Positions 54,546 through 61,998 of a stretch of 64,000 nt of DNA are shown here, in pieces (position 1 is the first letter of the stretch; every line of letters starts with the position of its first letter). The stretch spans positions 186,001-250,000 of the forward strand of contig NZ_CP018076.1 of NCBI RefSeq assembly GCF_001886735.1, in the 5' to 3' direction. The notes under the pieces are model-generated. The model was given only the letters and a program-made list of their open reading frames with translations. It ran no database searches and was not told the origin of the DNA. This DNA is from Sulfitobacter alexandrii (GTDB taxonomy: Bacteria > Pseudomonadota > Alphaproteobacteria > Rhodobacterales > Rhodobacteraceae). The position numbers and the translations under genes are program-made.

Positions 54546-55220
54546 ATGCAGCAGCAGTCCGACCCGATCACATGGCGCGACGGCGACGTGCCGGTTTCGA
54601 CCCGTTTCGACGACCCGTTCTTCAGCCTGAATGACGGGGTGGCCGAGACCCGGCATGTGTTCATGGCGGGCAATGACCTGCCCGCACGGTTCCGCGAGGG
54701 TTTTGCCATCGCCGAACTGGGCTTCGGCACCGGACTGAACCTGCTGGTGGCCTGGGAGGCCTTTGCCAGGGCCTGCCCCGGAGGCACGCTCGATTTCACG
54801 AGTTTCGAGGCCTTTCCGCTGTCGCGCGCCGACATGGTCCGGGCCCACCGCGCCTTTCCCGACTTCGGCGGCAAACGGGAGGCGCTCTCGGACTGCTGGA
54901 CGGGAACAGGCGGCGCAATGACGCTGCCGGGGCTGCGGCTGAATGTCATCACCGGTGACGCACGCCAAACGCTGCCCGGCTGGCAAGGGGCCGCGGATGC
55001 CTGGTTTCTCGATGGCTTCGCCCCGGCCAAGAACCCCGAACTGTGGTCCGCCGATCTGATGGCCGAGGTCGGTGCCCATACGGCCGCGGGCGGCACCGCC
55101 GCGACCTATACAGCCGCGGGCGACGTCCGCCGGGCGCTGGCCGCGGCAGGCTTTGCCGTCGAGCGGGTCAAGGGCCACGGGCGCAAACGGCACATGACAC
55201 GGGCAAGGTTGGCAGGATGA
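54546..55220 (+). CDS. mnmD: tRNA (5-methylaminomethyl-2-thiouridine34)-methyltransferase MnmD
   Basis: A 224-residue SAM methyltransferase of the DUF752 family. The SAM loop ELGFGTGLNLLVAWEAF (about 59-75) and DAWFLDGFAPAKNPELWS (about 147-164) are diagnostic of the methylating half of MnmC, which finishes mnm5s2U in the wobble position of tRNAs for Lys, Glu and Gln. The N-terminal PITWRDGDVPVSTRFDDPFFS is standard, supporting ATG at 54546. As a single-domain form, it is MnmD. Coupled to the following transporter gene by ATGA. Confidence 0.88.
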   Translation: MQQQSDPITWRDGDVPVSTRFDDPFFSLNDGVAETRHVFMAGNDLPARFREGFAIAELGFGTGLNLLVAWEAFARACPGGTLDFTSFEAFPLSRADMVRAHRAFPDFGGKREALSDCWTGTGGAMTLPGLRLNVITGDARQTLPGWQGAADAWFLDGFAPAKNPELWSADLMAEVGAHTAAGGTAATYTAAGDVRRALAAAGFAVERVKGHGRKRHMTRARLAG

Positions 55221-56104
55221 GCCAGGGAAACAACACGCCTCTGGGCATCGGGCTGATGATTGCCACGACCTTCATCTTCGCGGTACAGGACGGGCTGTCG
55301 AGGCATCTGGCGTCGGAATACAACGTGCTGATGGTGGTGATGATCCGCTATTGGTTCTTCGCTGCCTTCGTGATGGCTGTGGCCTCGCGGCGCGCGGGCG
55401 GCATCCGGGCGGCGGCACAGACCACGCAGCCCGTCCTGCAGGCGTTCCGAGGCATTCTCCTCGCGTCGGAGATCTGCGTGATGGTGCTGGCCTTCACGAT
55501 CCTCGGGCTGGTGGAAAGCCATGCGGTCTTTACCTGCTATCCGCTGCTGGTCGCGGCGCTGTCGGGGCCGATCCTGGGCGAAAGTGTCGGGTGGCGGCGC
55601 TGGGCCGCCATCGCGGTGGGGTTCGTCGGCGTGCTGATCATCCTGCAGCCGGGGATGGGCGTCTTCGACCCGGCTGCCCTTATCCCGCTGCTGGCGGCTG
55701 CCATGTTCGCGGTCTATGGCCTGCTGACCCGCTATGCCGCCAAGGCGGACAACACCGCCACCAGTTTCTTCTGGACCGGCGTGGCCGGGGCGGTGACGAT
55801 GACCCTTGCGGGCATCTGGTTCTGGGAGCCGATGACCGGACCGGACTGGCTTGTCATGGCCTGTCTCTGCGTCACGGGCATCTCGGGCCATTGGCTGCTG
55901 ATCCGCGTCTACGAGGTGGCGGAGGCCAGCGCGGTTCAGCCCTTCGCCTATTTCCAGCTCGCCTTCGCGTCGGTGATCGGGCTCAGCTTCTTTGGCGAGG
56001 AGGTCCGCGCCAACGTGATCGCGGGCGCGGCCATCATCGTGGCGGCAGGCCTATTCACCTTTTGGCGCGAACGCCTTCAGCGTCGATCCCGTCAGCTCCT
56101 CTGA
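55217..56104 (+). CDS. EamA/DMT family transporter
   Basis: A 295-residue drug/metabolite transporter-like membrane protein with ten hydrophobic segments in two EamA repeats. The first repeat begins IGLMIATTFIFAVQDGLSRH and has RYWFFAAFVMAVA; the second includes LIPLLAAAMFAVYGLLTRY and QPFAYFQLAFASVIGLSFFGE, typical for this family. Its substrate is unknown. The last 54 bases overlap the opposing lytic transglycosylase gene. Confidence 0.85.
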   Translation: MSQGNNTPLGIGLMIATTFIFAVQDGLSRHLASEYNVLMVVMIRYWFFAAFVMAVASRRAGGIRAAAQTTQPVLQAFRGILLASEICVMVLAFTILGLVESHAVFTCYPLLVAALSGPILGESVGWRRWAAIAVGFVGVLIILQPGMGVFDPAALIPLLAAAMFAVYGLLTRYAAKADNTATSFFWTGVAGAVTMTLAGIWFWEPMTGPDWLVMACLCVTGISGHWLLIRVYEVAEASAVQPFAYFQLAFASVIGLSFFGEEVRANVIAGAAIIVAAGLFTFWRERLQRRSRQLL

Positions 56105-58018
56105 GAACGGCACGGGCAGGGGGTCTTTCCCCAGCCGCGCGCGGTAGACCGGCAGGCTTTCGGTGACGCGCATGATATAGTTCTGCGTCTCGCGAAAGGG
56201 GACCATCTCGATCCAGTCGACGATGTCGATCTCGCCCTTGCGGGGATCGCCGTACAGCGTCATCCAGCGCGGCGGCCGCGCCGGCCCCGCGTTGTAGGCC
56301 GCCGACATCATGACGACATTTCCGTCGAAACGGCCCGCCATCTGGCTGAGGTAGGTCGCCCCCAGCCGCGCGTTGTAATCCGGGTCGGCGATCATCCGGT
56401 CGGTGGTGTGCAGATTGCTGATCCCGAGGTCGCGGGCGATGTCCCTGCCTGTCGCGGGCATGATCTGCATCAGTCCGCGCGCGCCCACCGCACTTTGCAC
56501 GACCGGGTCGAATTCGCTTTCCCGGCGGGCGATGGACAAGGTCATCTCAGGTGCCATGGGCAGGTCCATCTCGACCAGCGAATGCAGCGGATAGTAGGGT
56601 GCCGCGATGGTCAGACCGCGCTGCGCGGCGCGTTTGCCGATCATGACCGCCAGGTGCGGTTGGCCGATGTCGATGGCGGCCTGGCCCAGCAGGTGCAGGT
56701 CTTCCTCGACCAGTTGCTCGGCGAGATGGGTCCAGAAGCGTTCGGCGAGACTCAACTCGCCCGAGGCCTGCAGGAGCAATCCTGCCTCGAACAGCGGTGC
56801 CTTTGCCAGCGCCGAGGTGCGCCAGTCTTCTTCAGGGGCCGGGCCCGCGAGGCTGGCATCGAACGGCAGGCCGCCCCGTTCCGCCGCGAGCAACCCGTAA
56901 AAGGCGGTCTGGTACTGCGCCCCCTTGGCATACGCCTTGGCCGCCCCTTCCGTGTCGCCCATGGCTTCCAGCGCGCGTCCCTGCCAATAGCCGGCGCGCC
57001 CCTGGGAGATCGGCGATTCCACCGCGTCGTCATGGTTGCTGAAATGCCCGTAGGCGGTCTCGGGATCATCGAGAAACCTCAGCGCGATGTAGCCGGACAG
57101 CCATTCCAGATCGGCGTAATCGGATCCGGGCATGAGATAATGCTGCGAGGCCATGCGATAGGCCCGCTCCGGATCGCCAGAGCGCATCTCGCCCCGCGCC
57201 AACGCGCGGCGGCGGTTGCCCCATTTGTCGGGTCGGCCCAGGGCGGCGACCGAGGTGGAACGCTCCAGCATCAGATCCTTGGCGTCGTCCACAAGGTTCT
57301 TGCGGATCCGCCACTCGAACCGGTCGTGCTGCAGCCCGGCATCCCCCTTCTTCGAGGCGGGCAGGGCGTCGATCATGGCGTTCACGTTGCCTTCGAGGCG
57401 CTGAAGCGCGATGCGGGTCTCGGCCAAGGCGATGTCGTCCTTGCCGACCAGGTCGAACATCTGCCGGACCTCCGCGTGTTCGCGTTCCCACAGCATGTGC
57501 TCCATCCGGGCGACATGGTGCGGTTTCAAAAGGTCCTCGTGATCCTTCAGGAACATCGCTTGCGACGTGGGGTTCATCGGCATGCTGCGCCAGGCCATCA
57601 CGAGGTTTGCCTGCGCGTCACCCAGTTTGCCCGCGGCTTTCAGCGCGGCCGCATGTGCGAGAACCCCGCGCGGGGTCTGCGCCGGAACCTGGCCGAAAAA
57701 CGCGAGCACGGCCTCATCCCCGGCCTCGATCACCGCTTCCTCGCTCTGTCGACGCAGGTAGTCCTCTCCGGGCCAGTCCGACCGCCGGGCGAGGAATTCG
57801 CGGACATCCTCGTAGGTGCCCCGCCCCGCTCTCAGCCGGTGCCATTCGATCACGTCGGCGGCCACGGGCCCGTCCCGCGCGGCGATCATCGTCGCCGTGT
57901 TCCAGTTGCCGTTCCGCATGGCGTCCATGGCCCAGCCAAGCGGGCGGGGGCGCTGTTCGGCCTGCGCCGCAACGGCAAGGGAGAAAACAAGCATCAGGGC
58001 GGTCAGAAGTCGTGTCAT
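56051..58018 (-). CDS. slt: soluble lytic murein transglycosylase
   Basis: A 655-residue periplasmic enzyme that cleaves peptidoglycan glycan strands with formation of 1,6-anhydromuramyl ends. The signal peptide TRLLTALMLVFSLAVAAQA precedes a superhelical array of alpha-hairpins (about 25-470), and a C-terminal SLT domain with LSIARRESEFDP (catalytic Glu), GARGLMQIMPATGRDIA and MMSAAYNAGPAR. An alternative ATG five codons upstream (58033) is possible but MTRLL is a proper signal start. The 3' end overlaps the convergent EamA gene by 54 bases. Confidence 0.92.
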   Translation of the reverse strand: MTRLLTALMLVFSLAVAAQAEQRPRPLGWAMDAMRNGNWNTATMIAARDGPVAADVIEWHRLRAGRGTYEDVREFLARRSDWPGEDYLRRQSEEAVIEAGDEAVLAFFGQVPAQTPRGVLAHAAALKAAGKLGDAQANLVMAWRSMPMNPTSQAMFLKDHEDLLKPHHVARMEHMLWEREHAEVRQMFDLVGKDDIALAETRIALQRLEGNVNAMIDALPASKKGDAGLQHDRFEWRIRKNLVDDAKDLMLERSTSVAALGRPDKWGNRRRALARGEMRSGDPERAYRMASQHYLMPGSDYADLEWLSGYIALRFLDDPETAYGHFSNHDDAVESPISQGRAGYWQGRALEAMGDTEGAAKAYAKGAQYQTAFYGLLAAERGGLPFDASLAGPAPEEDWRTSALAKAPLFEAGLLLQASGELSLAERFWTHLAEQLVEEDLHLLGQAAIDIGQPHLAVMIGKRAAQRGLTIAAPYYPLHSLVEMDLPMAPEMTLSIARRESEFDPVVQSAVGARGLMQIMPATGRDIARDLGISNLHTTDRMIADPDYNARLGATYLSQMAGRFDGNVVMMSAAYNAGPARPPRWMTLYGDPRKGEIDIVDWIEMVPFRETQNYIMRVTESLPVYRARLGKDPLPVPFSEELTGSTLKAFAPKGE

Positions 58019-58155
58019 CGCTTGAGTTTCCATGGGTCAGAGGCTAGAGGCTTGCACCATATGGCATGAGTCAACGAGTGCAAATCACGTGGCTGTGCCC
58101 TGCATTTGATTTCCAGTCCGGCAGTCCGCCGGCCAGCACAAAAAGGAGCGTGCAC

Positions 58156-59031
58156 ATGTTCAAAGGCTCTCTGCCTGCCCTCGTCACGCCGTTCAGGAAC
58201 GGCGAGCTGGATCTGGAAACGCTCAAGAAACTCGTGGAATGGCATATCGGTGAAGGCTCCAATGGCCTTGTCCCCGTGGGCACCACGGGCGAATCCCCCA
58301 CGCTGACCCACCGCGAGCATGAGCAGGTGATCGAAGAGGTCGTGAAAGCCGCCGACGGTCGCATTCCGGTCATCGCAGGTGCCGGTTCGAACAGCACCGT
58401 CGAGGCGATCCGCCTGGCGCGGCATGCAGAGGAAGTCGGCGCCGATGCGCTGCTGGTGGTGACACCCTACTACAACAAGCCGACGCAACGGGGATTGATC
58501 GCGCATTTCACCGCGGTGCACGATTGCTGCGAACTGCCCATCATCATCTACAACATCCCGCCGCGTTCCGTGGTCGACATGTCCCCGGACACGATGGGCG
58601 AACTCGCCCGCCTGCCACGGATCATCGGGGTCAAGGACGCGACCGGCGATCTGGCGCGCGTCAGCGCGCAGCGCATCACCTGCGGCAAGGATTTCATCCA
58701 GCTGTCCGGCGAGGACGGTACCGCGCACGGTTTCAACGCGCAGGGCGGGGTGGGCTGCATCTCGGTCACGGCCAATGTCGCGCCCCGGATGATCAGCGAG
58801 ATGCAGGCGGCCTGCGCCGATTGGGATTACGCCAGGGCACTGGAAATCCAGGATCGGCTGATGCCGCTGCACCGGGCGATCTTTACCGAGCCGGGCCTCG
58901 TCGGCGTGAAATACGCGATGTCCAGGCTCGACCTGTGCAGCGAGGAGGTGCGCCTGCCGCTGACCGGTCTTTCGGACAGCACCAAGGCGCTGGTGGATGA
59001 TGGTCTGCGTCACGCGGGCCTGCTGAACTGA
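58156..59031 (+). CDS. dapA: 4-hydroxy-tetrahydrodipicolinate synthase
   Basis: A 291-residue TIM-barrel aldolase that joins pyruvate and aspartate semialdehyde in the lysine/diaminopimelate pathway. The pyruvate-binding [10 protein letters not shown] (41-50), the catalytic Tyr132 in [10 protein letters not shown] and the Schiff-base Lys160 in [10 protein letters not shown] are all present, with the Thr-Thr pair (44-45) and Tyr106 of the proton relay. ATG at 58156 has AAGGAGCG upstream. Divergent from slt, so both wall-metabolism genes share the 137-base intergenic region. Confidence 0.95.
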   Translation: MFKGSLPALVTPFRNGELDLETLKKLVEWHIGEGSNGLVPVGTTGESPTLTHREHEQVIEEVVKAADGRIPVIAGAGSNSTVEAIRLARHAEEVGADALLVVTPYYNKPTQRGLIAHFTAVHDCCELPIIIYNIPPRSVVDMSPDTMGELARLPRIIGVKDATGDLARVSAQRITCGKDFIQLSGEDGTAHGFNAQGGVGCISVTANVAPRMISEMQAACADWDYARALEIQDRLMPLHRAIFTEPGLVGVKYAMSRLDLCSEEVRLPLTGLSDSTKALVDDGLRHAGLLN

Positions 59032-59036
59032 CCGCA

Positions 59037-59089
59037 TGTGGGGTGGGCGATGCTCACCCTACACTTCCCTCGCAAGCGGGCGTAGGGTG
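59037..59089. repeat. overlapping alternative hairpins between dapA and the amidohydrolase gene
   Basis: TGTGGGGTG (59037-59045) pairs with CACCCTACA (59055-59063), one G-T wobble. The same CACCCTAC (59055-59062) is also complementary to GTAGGGTG (59082-59089). The two structures are mutually exclusive. Similar GTAGGGTGGG-type palindromes occur dispersed in roseobacter genomes as far as I recall, so it may simply be a repeat. Confidence 0.5.
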
Positions 59090-59121
59090 CTTCCGATATC
59101 AACGCGCACCGGAGCACCCCC

Positions 59122-60291
59122 ATGAACATCCTGCCCACCATCGCCGAAAGCCGGGACGAACTGGACGCGATCTTTCGCGACCTGCATGCCCACCCGGAAA
59201 TCGGTTTCACCGAGGTGCGCACCAGCGGCATCGTGGCTGACAAGCTGCGCGAATACGGGGTGGACGAGGTGCATACCGGGCTTGGCAAGACCGGGGTGGT
59301 CGGGCTGATCCGGGGCAAGGGGCAGGGGAACCGCCGCGTGGGCCTGCGGGCCGACATGGATGCGCTGCCGATCCACGAGGAAACGGATCTCGGCTATGCG
59401 TCGACCGTGCCGGGGGTCATGCACGCCTGCGGCCACGACAGCCATACCACGATGCTGCTGGGGGCCGCGAAACATCTTGCGGCGACCCGCGACTTTGACG
59501 GGACTGCGGTGGTCGTGTTCCAACCCGCCGAAGAGGGTCTGGGCGGTGCGCGGCAGATGCTGGCGGACGGTCTGTTCGAGCAGTTCCCCTGCGACGAGAT
59601 TTTCGGCATGCACAACACGCCGAACGGCAAGCCCGGCAAAGTCGGCATCTGCAAGGGGGCCGCGATGGCCGGTGCGGCCTTCTTCGATATCGCGATCAAG
59701 GGCAAGGGCAGCCACGCCGCACGGCCCAGTGACAGCAAGGACAGCCTGGTCATCGGGGCCTCGCTGGCCTGCGAACTGCAAACCATCCTGAGCCGCAACA
59801 TTCCACCGCACGAGGTGCTGGTCCTTTCGGTGACGGAACTGCACGCGGGGTCGGCCTACAATATCGTGCCGGACACGGCGCGTCTCGCGGGGACGATCCG
59901 GTATTTCAACGACGAGATGTACCGGCTGGCGGCCGACCGGATGCAGGCGATCTGCGACGGCATGGCCGTGATGCACGGGGTCGAGGTCGCGCTGGATCTC
60001 CGCAATGTCTTTGACGTGTTGATGAATGACGATGAACTGTCGGACGTCTACATGCAGGCGGCAGGCGACATCGTGGGCGAAGACAATCTCGACCGCGAGG
60101 CGCCACCGGTGACCGGCTCCGAGGATTTCGCGGACATGCTGCGGGTCATTCCCGGTGCCTATTGCACCGTCGGTCACGCTGGAACCGTGGGGCTGCACAA
60201 TCCCGGCTACGTGCTGGACACTTCCATCCTGCCTGTGGGCGCGTCGATCATGGCCCGCGTGGTGGAGCGTCGGCTGCCCCTGACAGCCTGA
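59122..60291 (+). CDS. M20 family amidohydrolase (hippurate hydrolase-like)
   Basis: A 389-residue M20D metallopeptidase or amidohydrolase. The metal-binding sequence is LRADMDALPIHEETDL (about 74-89), then MHACGHDSHTTMLLGAAKHL with His and Asp ligands, and FQPAEEGLGGARQM with the catalytic Glu pair. GSHAARPSDSKD marks the lid domain. Such enzymes hydrolyse N-acyl amino acids, hippurate or similar. Neighbours do not indicate a specific substrate, though the adjacent dapA raises the possibility of an acyl-diaminopimelate role, which would not be the standard DapE/DapL route. Confidence 0.87.
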   Translation: MNILPTIAESRDELDAIFRDLHAHPEIGFTEVRTSGIVADKLREYGVDEVHTGLGKTGVVGLIRGKGQGNRRVGLRADMDALPIHEETDLGYASTVPGVMHACGHDSHTTMLLGAAKHLAATRDFDGTAVVVFQPAEEGLGGARQMLADGLFEQFPCDEIFGMHNTPNGKPGKVGICKGAAMAGAAFFDIAIKGKGSHAARPSDSKDSLVIGASLACELQTILSRNIPPHEVLVLSVTELHAGSAYNIVPDTARLAGTIRYFNDEMYRLAADRMQAICDGMAVMHGVEVALDLRNVFDVLMNDDELSDVYMQAAGDIVGEDNLDREAPPVTGSEDFADMLRVIPGAYCTVGHAGTVGLHNPGYVLDTSILPVGASIMARVVERRLPLTA

Positions 60292-60306
60292 AGCGGAAGC
60301 CGTGCC

Positions 60307-61179
60307 TCAGCGCTTGCCGTAGTAGAGGCCGACGACATGCTCGGCCTCGGCAAAGAAGAGCCACCGGGATGCCAGCACACCCGCGACATGCGCCAGCACT
60401 GCGATCACCGCAAGAAAGTGGCTGAACGGCAGCAACAGCAGCAGCACGGGCAGAACGATCATCAGTCCGAAGGAGATCACGCGCAGCTTTTGTGCGTGCT
60501 TGCGTCCGATCTGGAAGACGAACTCGCGAAGCAGATAGTTGGTGCCGGTGTGCGGCGGCTCGAAGGCGCGGACCTTGCCGATGTTGCCGAGCCGGGTGGC
60601 GCTGGCCATGTCGGTCCCGGACGCCGCCAGCGCCCTGTCGCCCAACAGCCATGTCGCGATCTGGATGATGCCTGACAGGATCAGCAGCACGATGCCCCAG
60701 GTGATCTGACCCGCCAGCAGCGCACCGCCCGCCAGCGCCAGCGACAGGAAGTACGCGGGTGTGACCGGCAGGTGCCAGCGCGGAACAGCCTTGATCTGGG
60801 TGTAGATCATCGCGGTCGTGAAGACCGTCACCAGCGAAAGGATCGCGCCGACGATCCCGACCGGCTGCCAGGCGGAATCGAAGAACACCAGACCCGCGCC
60901 ATAGATCGCCATGACGATCAGCGCGGCGACGGAGCAGACACCTTCGCGGCTGAGCCAGCTTGAGCGCCATTGGCGGAACGCCTTGAGCGCGCGTTCCGGC
61001 CGCCCGAGGTGAAAGGTGGACGCGATGAGCCCGCCCACAGCGAGCAGGTACGCAACCGTGAAGAAGGCGAAGGCAGACCAGCCACTGACAGCGGGAACCC
61101 CGAAGCCCAGCCAGAACAGGAGCCCGAAACCCAGGCCCGAGAAAGTCGAAAACGCGATGACGGAGGGTGCGGGATGCAT
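60307..61179 (-). CDS. soeC: DmsC/SoeC-like membrane anchor subunit
   Basis: A 290-residue integral membrane protein of the DmsC family with about eight helices, starting HPAPSVIAFSTFSGLGFGLL and including TFHLGRPERALKAFRQWRSSWLSREG, the conserved loop beneath the first helix pair, and LLREFVFQIGRKHAQKLR. It would anchor the sulfite-oxidising complex in the inner membrane and exchange electrons with the quinone pool. It overlaps soeB by one base. In the DMSO reductase family this subunit has no cofactor of its own. Confidence 0.8.
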   Translation of the reverse strand: MHPAPSVIAFSTFSGLGFGLLFWLGFGVPAVSGWSAFAFFTVAYLLAVGGLIASTFHLGRPERALKAFRQWRSSWLSREGVCSVAALIVMAIYGAGLVFFDSAWQPVGIVGAILSLVTVFTTAMIYTQIKAVPRWHLPVTPAYFLSLALAGGALLAGQITWGIVLLILSGIIQIATWLLGDRALAASGTDMASATRLGNIGKVRAFEPPHTGTNYLLREFVFQIGRKHAQKLRVISFGLMIVLPVLLLLLPFSHFLAVIAVLAHVAGVLASRWLFFAEAEHVVGLYYGKR

Positions 61180-61925
61180 CAGAGTTTCTCCAGTGCCTTG
61201 TCAAGCCAGCCCAGAAAGCCTTTCGGCTCTTCCGCGACAGGCTCCAGATAGGGGGCGAGAATGTCGATCTCGGGCATCTTGTCCTTGGGCCGGGGCGGCA
61301 GGTACTTGTTCACGGGCTTGGTGCCCTGTTCCGGCATCAGATCGACGCCACCGCGTTCGGCAACGAGCCGGCTGACCGCGCTTTCCGGATCACCGAGGTC
61401 GCCGAAGTGGCGCGCGCCCGCCGGGCAGGTGCGCACGCAGGCGGGGGTACGATCCACTTCCGGGAGGTTCTCGTTGTAGATCCGGTCGACGCAGAGCGTG
61501 CACTTCTTCATGACCTTTTCTTCCGCGTCCATTTCCCGCGCGCCATAGGGGCAGGCCCAGGCGCACAGACCGCAGCCGATACAGTCGCTTTCGTTCACCA
61601 GAACGATCCCGTCCTCGACACGCTTGTAGCTGGCGCCGGTGGGGCAGACGGTGACGCAGGGCGCGTCCTCGCAATGCAGGCAAGACTTGGGAAAATGGAT
61701 CAGCTGGGCATGACCTTCCTCGGGCTGCACCTCGTAGCTGTGGACCCGGTTGAGGAACGTGCCCGACGGATCGCCGCCATAGGCGTCCTGATCGCTCAGC
61801 GGGGCGCCGTAGTTCTCGGTGTTCCAGCCCTTGCAGGAAATCACGCAGGCGTGGCAGCCGACGCAGGTATCGAGGTCGATGACAAGGCCGAGCTTCTTCT
61901 CGGTGCGTTCGGGGAGAGACGTCAT
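61179..61925 (-). CDS. soeB: SoeB/DmsB-like four-cluster ferredoxin subunit
   Basis: A 248-residue electron-transfer subunit with 16 Cys in four clusters: CVGCHACVISCKGWN, CLHCEDAPCVTVCPTGA, CIGCGLCAWACPYGARE, and CTLC plus PACVRTCPAGARHFGD. No signal sequence is present, so the complex faces the cytoplasm, as reported for SoeABC and unlike periplasmic DMSO reductase. It lies between soeC and soeA in the minus-strand order soeA-soeB-soeC. The identity rests on arrangement and on strong resemblance to the roseobacter genes. Confidence 0.82.
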   Translation of the reverse strand: MTSLPERTEKKLGLVIDLDTCVGCHACVISCKGWNTENYGAPLSDQDAYGGDPSGTFLNRVHSYEVQPEEGHAQLIHFPKSCLHCEDAPCVTVCPTGASYKRVEDGIVLVNESDCIGCGLCAWACPYGAREMDAEEKVMKKCTLCVDRIYNENLPEVDRTPACVRTCPAGARHFGDLGDPESAVSRLVAERGGVDLMPEQGTKPVNKYLPPRPKDKMPEIDILAPYLEPVAEEPKGFLGWLDKALEKL

Positions 61926-61998
61926 GCGATGCCCTTTCTGTGTCGTGCCGGAACCGGCGTATGGCTCCGGCTGGATGTCTGTCGCGGCTTGCGTTCCG

